Source: Allium sativum
Taxonomy: Eukaryota; Streptophyta; Magnoliopsida; Asparagales; Amaryllidaceae
Assembly: GCA_030737875.1 (NCBI GenBank)
Contig: CM060924.1
Coordinates: 150,902,197-150,966,196, forward strand
DNA length: 64,000 nucleotides
Reading direction: 5' to 3'
The position numbers were made by a program, and so were the translations under genes. The number at the start of each line of letters is the position of its first letter. The first letter of the stretch is position 1. The notes below the pieces were generated by a model. That model was not told where the DNA came from. It saw only the letters and a program-made list of their open reading frames with translations, and made no database searches. Shown here one piece after another: positions 48,827-59,702 of the stretch.

Positions 48827-51800
48827 TGTTGGATCTAGAATAACCCTAGAGGGGGGGTGAATAGGGTTTTTCATAGTTTTTAAACAGAATTGAAAAACTG
48901 ACAGGATATTAAAATAATAAACAGATCACAGAATATAGTAGAAACAGAAATAAAGAAAATAAATCACACACAGATATACCCAGCTTCGGCAAAACCCTGC
49001 CTACTGCTGCATTTCTAAGGTTTCTACTAGGTGATAGAATAGATCCCGCATACAAGACCATGTACACTCGCAAACCCTGCTCCTATTCTAACCCTACGCT
49101 CAAACCCCTAGACTGATTCAAACCCCTGAATCAGATTTTCCCCAGATTACAAACCCGTAACCTGTATTCCTAGATTTTACGGAGTCTAGTACTGTCAGTT
49201 AACTCCTAACTGAAACTCCCCTAGAGTTTTACAGACTCTATAAACTGTTCAGAATTGTTTACAAACGAAACTGAAAATACAACAAAAACAAATAAATAAA
49301 AGAAACCCTAAAAAAAACTAAGGAGATTAAGTTATAAGGTCATCCCTTTTTTTTAAAAACAAGCTTAGCCAAGTGGAAAAATAGGTCGGTCCATTCACTT
49401 TTATTTGCCCGATCTCTTTTGCTTTTGGAATCAGAAATGGCGGCCGTCAAAAGGGGAATTAGGGTTTCCTTCTAATCCCAAACCGAAGTCAATTGCTTGA
49501 ATGATGGAATCCAATTCTCTGATTCTCAAGTTCTTGTCGATGGTCTTGATCGACTACTGGTGCTCCTTTCTTCACCGATTTGGGGTTTTGCTTCTGCGAT
49601 CGAAAACCGTGAGTTTTCTCAATTTTCTGGCTTTTAATTTCTTGCGAGTTGTTGTGTGGTTTCGATGCATGCTTGCCAGTGATGAATGGTTGTGTTTATA
49701 GGATTTAGAAATCCTAATTTGCTCTGATTTCGTGATAATGACTTGGCTGATTTCAAGTTTCCCTTTTTGATTTTCTTGAACGAATTTGATTGCGTGGCTT
49801 TTCCCTTTTGACAAAATCGGTTTTTGAAATTCTTTGCTTTAATGGCTCCTGTGTGATCGACTCTGTTCGAATTGCGTGAATGGTTCTGGAAACAGTAAAA
49901 CAGTTTCCCTTGTGGCCCCTTGAAATTTGCACTGTATATTTTCGGAAATCAATTTGAAACCAGAAAATAATATCTTTCCCAAAATGCTTGCTGAATTCTT
50001 CCCGTGCTTGACTAAATCTGGAAATGTATTTAAGCCGAGATTCTTGTATTGATTTCAAAAGAATCCGAAACATGAATTGATTTTCCTTCATCCTGACTTG
50101 TGCGAGATTCCTGTAAATAAGTAGTCTTGCCGCATATGCTCCATGACTTATCAATACTGGAAATAATTTGAATTATTCTTGACTAAAAAAGATCACTGGG
50201 TTTTCTGAATTTCTTGTGGTCTTTGAAATTAAATTTCCTTGAATTCTTTCCAAACACTTGTTTACACATCTCTGAACACATCAACACAAAACTTCATGTT
50301 CTTGTGCATCATTTATTTGGTATGTACATATCTCGGCCATCAGATTTTTGCTGTGTATCACATGCTTGAACTTTGCCATTCATTTTGCTATTTAGCATAT
50401 GAACTGCTCGGCCATGTTTAATGTTTACACCATGTACACTGATCTGCTTTGTCTTGAACATGTTGAAAAAAAAAAACACTTTAACATTCATGCATATTTC
50501 TGCTCAAACCATATTGCTTGTGATGCTTAACCCATGTACACCAGTATTTGCTGTTGCATGCAGCATTCTTGCACACTTATATTTGAACCTTGATAAACTG
50601 CAGTTAAGTTGCTTGCACCATGCTTTTGGCTTTAATTCCTCTGCATTGTAAAAGCTTGTCCATTTGCCAATCTGGCTCGACACATTTCCATGCGTGTATG
50701 TCCATAAGTACACAGTGCTGACTTGTCTTCATGCATTCACATATATGTGGACATGTATGTATGTGTTGCTGCGTATACATCTTGTATTGCTGAACCATGT
50801 CTCGACCGCTTTCATGTTGATGTACATCATGTAGTTTTCACCTTGTATATGCAGTGCTTATAAAAATTGATTTGCTCCATTTTTACTGCAACTCAACCGT
50901 GCTGACTTGATGAGTTGCACTTGTATGTGTACACACATGATGATCTGAGGCTTGACTATGCTGTTATGCACTGAAATATCAAACCTTGCAACTTTGAGCA
51001 TATAGACTTGCTGTATACACACCATCCATGCATATACACTTGAAATATCATCACATAATCTTTGCTGTGTAACACCACCATGTGCATTGTTTTGAGTTTG
51101 CTGAAGTTTCTTTGCTGATTTGAACTTCATGTGATATTTTGGACTTCCATGTTGCTTGACCATGTCGACTTGGCATGCACCACTGTTTTGAACCATTTTT
51201 GCTGAAGCAATTTGTTGCTTGATTCATGAGTTTTCTGTTGACTTTTCATTTAGTTGTTTTTCATGAAAGCACTGAGTCGAGCAGGTCCAAGCGGCTACTC
51301 CTCAGTTGCGCGCTGATTGGCGAGGCAGTGCACACGTGTATATACATATACACGTGTGTATATGCAGCCGTCCAGAATATTTTTCTGTCCCTCCATCATA
51401 TATACATGTTGTCCACCTTGTGGTATTTACAGTGTATCACTGTGAATATCACAAGCTGTCTAGACACAGATTGATGATTTTATAAATCAGATCAAGTCAT
51501 GAAAAATGATGAGAAACACACCGAAATCTGAGGCAAATAAAATTTTAAAAATAAAATTTATATTTGCATATATTCAGTATTATTTCTATTGCAGTATACT
51601 GTGTGTTTCTGTTTCATGTGTGACAGGTAAGCGGGGATGACTGGACAGACTGTGATGACTGGACTGACAATGAGCAGTGAAGACTGAAGATGAAAAACAG
51701 TGAATGAAGCAGTGTCAGTAAAAAAATATGTATATTGAGACTGTGAATGTATAAGTGAAAAAGCACCGAGTGTTGAGTGATATAGTGAGGAGCTAATTTA

Positions 51801-52063
51801 TATGAAAAAGTGATTGAACTGATTATTTGTAATAAACAAAATTGTCTGAAATAAAATATCATTTTATTGATGTCAAACAAAACTTGTCTATTATATTCTG
51901 TTTATATACAAGTACAATATACAGTGAATGTTTAAATTGTGGAGTTATACAAAGTTGTACTGTTTGAATGTTAGAAATATAATATTCAATTCAAATATTA
52001 TATTCCTATCTGTGTTATATATATAAAACAGTACAATAACAAACACATTTATAATAATATATA
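48827..52063 (-). mobile_element. SireB: diverged Sirevirus LTR, cut by LARD3
   Basis: It starts TGTTGGATCTAGAATAACCC, like SireA, and stays alignable throughout at perhaps 75-85 % identity. It breaks at 52063, about 60 bases short of the SireA LTR's other terminus, where LARD3 enters. Whether it is a solo LTR or the first LTR of a full element cannot be seen. No gene was found in it. A CACGTG pair lies at 51333-51356. Confidence 0.85.
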
Positions 52064-52971
52064 TGTAATAACCCGAAAATCTGGGCCAGTTTAAAATTTT
52101 TATTTTGGCGATTTTAGTGAATTTTGAATATTTAAAATAGATTATTTTAAATAATATCGACGAGAAAATTTATTTTGAATAGAATTCGACGTATATATTA
52201 TATACGTCGTCGTTAGAATATAAATATTTATATATAATTATAAATAGAATTGAAAATGGCGCGGTAGTTCGATAATTCGATTTCAAACTTCAATTGAATG
52301 TACCGGGTGCAAAACAATCCGGATTTTAGTGAAACCAAAACATTAGGATCTAATAGTGAATATCTTTCTAACGAATCCGACAAATCAAAATTTCGTAGCG
52401 AGAATCTAAAGATATGTCCAGTTGAAAATTCTGAATAGTCGCTATGGAATTCAGGCCCTTAAAAATGGACATTTTGCAAATGACCTCGGATTTCGACGAA
52501 ACCACTTTGGTTGGGTCCGTGATGTCAAGTTATTGCTAGGTTTCAAATTTCATAATTTTTCGAATCAATATGTGAGCGTGGCAAAGGAAAACGTGTTTTG
52601 ACCATTTCAGTTGATTTTAATCGACTGGAAATTGGCCATTTTTCTAACGATCTCAGAATTCGACGAAACTAGTTTTGTTAGGACCGTATCGTCAATACGA
52701 AGCTAGAAAATATTTTTCTGCAATTTATAGAGTTAATATGTGACCCCGGTAATTTGAAATGTACGTTTAAAATTCAATATAGCGATTTAAATGCAAATTA
52801 AACGGAAACTGATTCAAACAGTCGAATCAGCTTGCGGTACATATTCCATTGTGTTTGGAATGGGGGTAAAACGCTATGGGCGACAGGCGGTGGACCTCGT
52901 TTAGAGGTCGTTGGTGAAAGTCAACCTTTTTCAATTAAAAATAATTAAATTAATTAATAAATTAAAATAAC

Positions 52972-52982
52972 TTTTATAATAA
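52972..52982 (+). promoter_or_regulatory. Candidate TATA box and pyrimidine patch of LARD3 LTR
   Basis: TTTTATAATAA is followed directly by a C/T run (CCCCCCCCTCTCTCG), the common plant layout of TATA box plus initiator or Y patch. The copy in the 3' LTR is at 60612-60622. Confidence 0.45.
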
Positions 52983-53085
52983 CCCCCCCCTCTCTCGTTT
53001 ACATTCACAGAAAAAAATTAGAAAAGATAAAATAAAAAAAAAGGGGGGAAAGCGATCGAAGACCGCCTCCGTTCACCGCGCCGCC

Positions 53086-53321
53086 ATGCTGGAGGCCGCC
53101 GCACCCACCCCCTTCTGTTCCGTCGCCATCCTCCTCCCTCCTCCACGCGAGGACAGCGAGCGCCCCCCCCCCCCTCTCGAACGAAGAAACCCCGTGAACC
53201 CTCCGCCTCAGACCGGACCCCCGCCCATCTACACCCACCTCGCCACCGCGAAGCCCACCTCCGATCCTCCCCCTCTTCCACTTCCAGCCTCGCGCGAGCA
53301 GCCAATTCCCCCCCCCCCCCC
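53086..53321 (+). other. GC-rich leader frame ending at a splice donor (LTR copy 1)
   Basis: ATG 53086 in context GCCGCCATG opens MLEAAAPTPFCSVAILLPPP and runs as a proline-rich frame to C|GTAAGT (donor at 53322). The in-frame stop lies inside the donor, so splicing would remove it. The other LTR keeps the frame (60725-60971) although its C runs differ in length. It looks like a plant first exon, perhaps captured. A coding role is uncertain because C-rich DNA gives proline frames easily. Confidence 0.35.
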
Positions 53322-53648
53322 GTAAGTTTTTTTTTAAATTATTTATTTATTTTTATTTTATATAAACAGTAATAAGAACCGAATTTATTTTAAAACTGAT
53401 TTTGACTTTATTTTTAAAACTGATTTTTGCTTTATTTTGTAAAGTGATAAAAATATGATTTTTATATTTTTAAAGTATTAAAAATATAATCTTTACTATA
53501 TAGAAATATTAAAAATATGATTTTTATATTTTTAAAGTATTAAAAATATAATCTTTATAGGATAGAGAATATAAAAATATCATCTTTGTATATGTAGTAA
53601 AATAAAAATCTGATTTTTATTTTATATACGTTGAAACCAAGTGATGAA

Positions 53649-53992
53649 ATTTAAAAAGGTGAAAACTTTAAATTTAAAAAGGTGAAAACTTTAAATTTAA
53701 AAAGGTGAAAACTTTAAATTTAAAAAGGTGAAAACTTTAAATTTAAAAAGGTGAAAACTTTAAATTTAAAAAGGTGAAAACATTAAATTTAAAAAGGTGA
53801 AAACTTTAAATTTAAAAAGGTGAAAACTTTAAATTTAAAAAGGTGAAAACTTTAAATTTAAAAAGGTGAAAACTTTAAATTTAAAAAGGTGAAATCTTTA
53901 AACTTAAAAAGGTGAAATCTTTAAATTTAAAAAGGTGAAATCTTTAAACTTAAAAAGGTGAAATCTTTAAATTTAAAAAGACGAAATCTTTA
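53649..53992 (+). repeat. 23-bp minisatellite, about 15 units
   Basis: The unit is AAATTTAAAAAGGTGAAAAC plus TTT. Fourteen GGTGAAA copies and one degenerate copy are counted. The 3' LTR has only nine plus one (61322-61553). Confidence 0.93.
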
Positions 53993-55433
53993 TATAGAAA
54001 ATAGCGTGATAAAAATATGATTTTTAAATTGAAAGTGAACAAATAAAAATGTGATTTTTATTTTAAAGGCGTCAAAATATAAAAATGTGATTTTTGTGTA
54101 TATAGTGATTACGGGCAACGAAGTGACAAAAGGCGATAGCGATGAAGATTTCTATCAAATGAAGTGCCGTGAAGTGGATAGCTATCGGTGAGAACTTCTC
54201 ACTCTTAATTCTCTTTTTCTAGATATATATATATACTAGGATGCAGACGGTGCTTATTAGAAGCACCCGACACCCGTCCACATACCACGGACTTGTTTGT
54301 TTGGATGTTTGGTGATTGATTGAGATATTGGTTTGAATGTGGTTTGTGGTGTGAAAAATCGAATCGATAAATTGGTTAGGATTAGACGTGCGCCGTTATA
54401 AGGCGAAGGAGTAAGACTAGGTTAGACTCTTACTCCAAATTTTGTGGTTTGCATAACGAAAGTGATTTGATTGATGTGTGAATGGCGTGGGCCTTCACTA
54501 GACCGGGGATAAGGCTAGGCCTTGTCCCGTTTCTAGTATCGTGCCGTTATGCCGCCGAAATTTTCTAAAATATGTTAGAAAAATAAAAATATCATTTTAT
54601 TGAATAAATGAACTGAATAGAAATTCAAGTGTTAAGATAAATTGTTTTATCGTTAAAAATATAATTTTTAACGTGAAAGTGAATAAATAAATATTTATAA
54701 ACAAATCGGTCGATTTGTTTATATACACTGATTTGACTGATATTGATTGGGTCGATAAATTTTACACATCGCCCAACTGCACAAATAAAATCTGTGTTTG
54801 ATTGTTTGAAACCCCACACGGGTGTTGGGATGAAATTTGATGCTCACTCATCCTGATTGATTAAATATGTCGATCGGTCGATTGACAGACTGTGTAAGCG
54901 TCAATTATTTATATTTGGTGCTTATACAGTGTAGTGCACTTTGGTTGATGATTGATTATTTTTCAAAGCTATTATATACATGTGTTGTATGGAATCCATA
55001 TAATTAACGTTATATGGTGATTGATTGGGCCTCATTCCAATTTGAAAAATAATGAATATTATAAAAGAGAATTCATGTGTTGAATATAAAAATAGTCATG
55101 TGTTGACGATGTTCATGTGTTGAGTGAAATATTTTATATAATGAAATTTACATCTTTATCATATTTAAAATTAGAACTACTTCCTAGTAGAAGTCTAATT
55201 AAAATCAAACGATAGATACCATAGTTTTATAAAATATTTTACATAACAAAAATAGTGATGTGTTGACAGTACTCATGTGTTGAGATTAGTCGTGTGATGA
55301 AAGAAATATAGATTCATGTGTTGAATGGGATAAATATTCATTTGTTGGATAGAATAAAGGAGTTTTGAAAAATATAAAGCCGTGTTGATTAGAGATGCGT
55401 TATTTCGACGTAAACGATATTTATATCCATTTG

Positions 55434-55620
55434 AAAACGATTTCGAAATGAATTGAATTGAAACGATTTCGAAATGAATTGAATTGAAAACGATTTCGAA
55501 ATGAATTGAATTGAAAACGATTTCGAAATGAATTGAATTGAAAACGATTTCGAAATGAATTGAATTGAAAACGATTTCGAAATGAATTGAATTGAAAACG
55601 ATTTCGAAATGAAATGAATT
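55434..55620 (+). repeat. 27-bp minisatellite, about 7 units
   Basis: The unit is ACGATTTCGAAATGAATTGA plus ATTGAAA. The same array with the same unit count is at 62993-63179. Confidence 0.92.
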
Positions 55621-58600
55621 GAAAACGAATTCAAATTGAATTGAAAGTGAATTGAAATGAATTCAAATTGAATTAAAATTTGAATTGAATAGAAATGAAT
55701 TTTTAAAACGAATTTATAAAGAAGAATTCAATTTTGGCTTTGAATGGAAATAGTGTTGAAATGGTTTTGAAACGAAGTTAAAACGATTTATAAAGTTCGT
55801 TTTAAAAAGGAAATCGACGAAATATATATAATATATATATATATTATATATAATGGCCTGAATAGAACGCGCCGCGCCGCGGTAGTTCGTGAATTTCGAC
55901 CATTTATTTCAAACGGACATTGCGGGAGATCCGACCGTCGGATTCTCCTAAAACCGGAACCGTTGGGTTCGTATCGAAAAGAGCTTTCCAATGAATATTA
56001 GAAATTTGAAATCTAACGGTTGGATTTGGAATTATGTCCAAATCGAATTCGAAAAAGGTCGCTGTAAGTGCAGTTCGATGGCCGTTGTTGGAAATCGACT
56101 GTACGGGCCTCGATAAAATTATTAAAAATATCTATAATTTGTGTAAAATTATAATAGGTGAATTGGAAAGATTTGGGCTGGAAAATTCCACATTTGAAAA
56201 GATAAAAATAGATTTTTATCGAAATGAACTAGTTTTGAACTAGAATTGAAATCAATTTATTTTTAAAATAAATAAATTGAATTTGAAAGTGATTTTGAAA
56301 ATAATCGATAATTTCTAATACGTGGATTGGACTGGAGCTGAATCGAAATTATCTTCGGGATATTTCGATGTTGGATTTCGTGACTATACAAATATTGTTA
56401 TGGGGATTTGAAAGATATTTTATATCGTTATTTCCAATACGATATTTGTTGGTTTCAGAATTTGATATTGAATATAAGCCGATATATTTTCTATTCAGAG
56501 CCTTGTATTTAATATCAAATGTGATTTGGTTTGTCGTGAATCGTGTTTTTGATGACATTGGTTCTTTAACCCAGTTAAAGGCAGAATATTGATTTTTGAA
56601 AAGATTAAAACTAAGTGGAGTTTTAATGAATCTTTAATTAGATTGAAAAGTGAATTGATAATTTAAATTATCCAATCTGAAAAGTGATCGAGAGTGGAGT
56701 ATCACCAGTTTTGCTCCAAAGCGATAGTTAAATCTTTAATTAGATTTGAACGTGAAATGGTAATTAATTTTACCGATAACACCGGGGTGTTAGATGTGGA
56801 GTATTACCAGTTTTCTCCATGGGATATATAGGTTGGGATTGGGAAATAAAATAAATAATTACTTCGGTGTGGTTCGTTAATCCCGACTAGTTGAAATGAT
56901 ATCCAAAGGAGGATTAAAGAATAAATTTAGAAGAATTTATCTTGGATAAAATTAATGGGAACCTTTCCCTAAGAATGTGATTCGGTGAATAAAGGAATAT
57001 TCTGAATTGGAATGATGCGTTTGTTGTGTTTGTGTAACATTTGTTTATTATATACGTGGGTTATTCAGAAAGGCCGGGTTATACCCATTCTGAATAACCG
57101 ATTCGACGAGATGTCGAAGATGAAGACGGTGGTTGAAGACCGGAAGTCTTCACATCGTTTGGGTGATTACTGATGATCTTGATTGGGCTGTACACCCGAG
57201 ATGAGGGAAACAGTCGGTGATCGTCCAGACGTACTTGGAGATCGATGGATATGCGAGGAAAGTGCCTCCGGTTTCGTTCAGACCCAGAACGAACTTGTAA
57301 ATGGATTGTGTGTCTGACATTGGATTTTATTCTGTGTTGATTGATCTCTATTAAATATACATCTGTTTGGCGGCGGAGAATTTATTCTCTTGCTTAACGC
57401 CCTTCTCTGAGACGTACGAGCTCAGAGGTTGTATATCGATGGACATCAGTCGCATGGAGTGAATTGCTAATGTGGCATGCGTAAGTGGCAATTGATCAGG
57501 GCTTCTGTTGAAAAGCAAAGTCTTGTGGTTGATGATCAAAGCACGGCCTGTGTGGCATAGCTTTGTGTATAACGTGAATTCGCGAGCCTCACACCTCGGT
57601 ATGAGTCAAAAACGGGAGACGGACTGCAGGGAGAGCACGACGTTTCTTTCTAGCTAGGGTGGTGTCAGTGACCTACCAGCCCTGACATTTATATACTTTT
57701 CACCTGTGTGGTTGTTGGATATGAGGCGCCTCGGATATAGGTCTGTAAGGACCGGGAAACGTGTGTTCAGGAATTGCCAATCCTCAAAAGTAAGAGAGGA
57801 CCGGCCCTGAAGATCCAAGGATCATAGTGGGGTCCTGGGACATTTGCTAGAGTGTCTCGAACGCGGAGAGGAGCTTGCCCCTTGCCTCGGCTCATGACGG
57901 AAATCCAATTTCCAATACGTGTATTGCGGTTTTAATTGTAGAACTAGTATGGCGACATGATATATGGTACCCATGCCGTCTATGATTGATATTTATGATT
58001 GAAACTGTTTTGACACTATACACTTATTATAGTATCAAATGATTTGTTTTAAACGTATCAAGCATGCTTTGGCTGTTATAAGGGAAAACCCTATCCTCCG
58101 GCTTGCGTTGCATTGTGTGATGGGACCTGGGTCTAATAACAGCTTCATTTTCCTTTATTTAGCATTGCGCTGTTGTTTTATGCACTGGTATTCTTGGGAG
58201 GAAACCCGTTCCGTGTTATACGGCGTGGTCCCTTGATTTACCTAACTTTAAGAATAAAGATTAATAACTGCTTTAGTTCTCACACCAGTCACATGACTGA
58301 CCTGGAGTTTATTGTTTTAACCTAAACTCTGGGTGCCCCCCTATTTTCCGCACGGGCAGCTAGTAGTTTTGGTTTTGCAGATTTATATTCACAGGTTCCT
58401 GATATACAGCTGGAACGATGCTCGGAAAGCTCTGTATCCGTGTATCACTTCTAGTTGTGCTTTTGTATATTTTCCGCTGCTATGTAATTTATTGTAATCT
58501 CTGATATTTATCGAATGTAATTTATTCATTTATACTCTGTATATTCTTGTATCTGATGGAATTGTTGTAATAACAATGAAATGTTCTTCCGTATGTGTCC

Positions 58601-58663
58601 TTTTGTGTATTGTTCTCAAAGTATTCGTGCTTTCCTTCACGGGGAAGTTACGGGTTCCTACAG

Positions 58664-58675
58664 TGGTATCAGAGC
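58664..58675 (+). other. Primer-binding site of LARD3
   Basis: A perfect TGGTATCAGAGC lies one base after the LTR end CCTACA. Confidence 0.94.
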
Positions 58676-58736
58676 TTTGGTTTACAGAGCTCGAGAACAA
58701 GACACATTAGAACCATACGAAAGAATTCATCAGATA

Positions 58737-58802
58737 TTGGATTAGCAATATCCAATTAGAATGACTCGTTAGAGATAGGATCAGTAGTATCCTAGAACGA
58801 GT
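58737..58802 (+). other. Conserved leader stem-loops of LARD3
   Basis: The first stem-loop is TTGGAT (58737-58742), loop TAGCAAT, then ATCCAA (58750-58755). The second has lower stem ACTCGTT (58764-58770) with AACGAGT (58796-58802) and upper stem TAGGAT (58776-58781) with ATCCTA (58789-58794), loop CAGTAGT. Compared with A and LARD2, several pairs change on both sides at once. Confidence 0.65.
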
Positions 58803-59360
58803 GTGAAGAGTATATTTTTCAAATGAAAACAATTTTGTTTTGAAAATTTAAATCGTTTTAAACGTATTTGATTATTTATTTATTTTGAATATGGACAATC
58901 GAGTATATATAGATTTCGCGTATACGCGTCATGAACGTATATTCGAAGTTTTAATATACTGGGTAGATATAGAATCAGATTCTAGACATCCGGGGATGAT
59001 TCTGATGATGGTGCATCATCATTAGTATTCATATTCGAGTTTCGAAGGTGTGATTTCTATATATTTCCATTAGGCTGGTGTGAGAACCTAAATTAATATA
59101 GTTAGAACACATTGTTGTGAATTGGCATCAAAACATGATTTTTTGTATATATGTATCAAAATTATGAATCTGAAAACTCTAATCCACTAATTGATTGATG
59201 TTTGAGTTGCTTGTTTATTTGTTTGCTAATTTTTATCCATTTATGCCTAATTAAATCAAATATTGAATTGTATTGAAAATTGGTCGCATTTGCTTGCATA
59301 TACATATACTTACATTGAACAGGTCATAGCAAGGAGGCTAGAGCCAGAGAATAAAATTTG

Positions 59361-59580
59361 TTTGCCCGACAAATAGGTACATGTTTACTACATAATTTCC
59401 TGTTTTGTTTGGGTGATGATGATTTTGTGAGCCTATTGGCTAGCCGCTTGGCCTTTTCTTTTTCTTTTTGAGATCTGAAGGACCGGGGAAGCTATTTGAA
59501 ATTCCCCGATGCTCCCGGTGCAGGGGAGGTTATGGCGAACTTTTTCGAAAATTTAGGGTGTTAGCCAAATTTTTGAAATT
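59361..59580 (+). other. Module shared with LARD2 LTR, with conserved hairpin
   Basis: It runs from GCCCGACAAATAGGTA through GGCTAGCCGCTTGG, a TTTTCTTTTTC run, GACCGGG, GCTATTTGAAAT, GATGCTCCCGGT and GGAGGTTATGGCGAA. The same order is in the LARD2 LTR (minus strand, 23350-23160). The hairpin is 59484-59508 (CGGGGAA with TTCCCCG). Confidence 0.7.
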
Positions 59581-59689
59581 TTGAAAATTCTCAGAAACTA
59601 AAGAGTTGGAGAATGGAAGCCTGATCGATCGTAGAGCTGAATAATCAAACCACTTTCGACTTTGTTCCTTTTCGGGGACGAAAAGTTTT

Positions 59690-59702
59690 AAGTGGGGGAG
59701 AT
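59690..59702 (+). other. Polypurine tract of LARD3
   Basis: AAGTGGGGGAGAT lies directly before the 3' LTR. Confidence 0.9.

Larger units (their letters stand above)
52064..58662 (+). repeat. 5' LTR of LARD3, 6599 bp
   Basis: Order of parts: AT-rich U3 with TATA box (52972), GC-rich leader with a proline-rich frame and splice donor (53059-53321), 23-bp minisatellite (53649-53992), 27-bp minisatellite (55434-55620), the GCGCCGCGCCGCGGTAGTTCG block (55868), the AACCGTTGG block (55958), and a 3' third homologous to A (57110-58662). No intact gene was seen. Confidence 0.9.
58663..59702 (+). other. Interior of LARD3, 1040 bp, non-coding
   Basis: It contains the primer-binding site, two leader stem-loops (58737-58802), a 44-codon frame (58891-59025) of unknown meaning, a module homologous to the middle of the LARD2 LTR (59361-59580) and the polypurine tract (59690-59702). 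No gag or pol similarity is visible. Confidence 0.85.

Noticed and set aside
53005..53305. Glycine/arginine-rich minus-strand frames over the LARD3 leader (also 60614-60947)
   Set aside because: They are shadows of C-rich leader DNA on the other strand. They lack splice or start context, and the C runs vary in length.
53640..54000. CRISPR-like array
   Set aside because: Repeats are directly adjacent with no unique spacers, in plant nuclear DNA.
55389..55634. Open frame of repeated SIQFISKSF units (also 62948-63193)
   Set aside because: It is the minus-strand translation of the 27-bp minisatellite in the LARD3 LTR.
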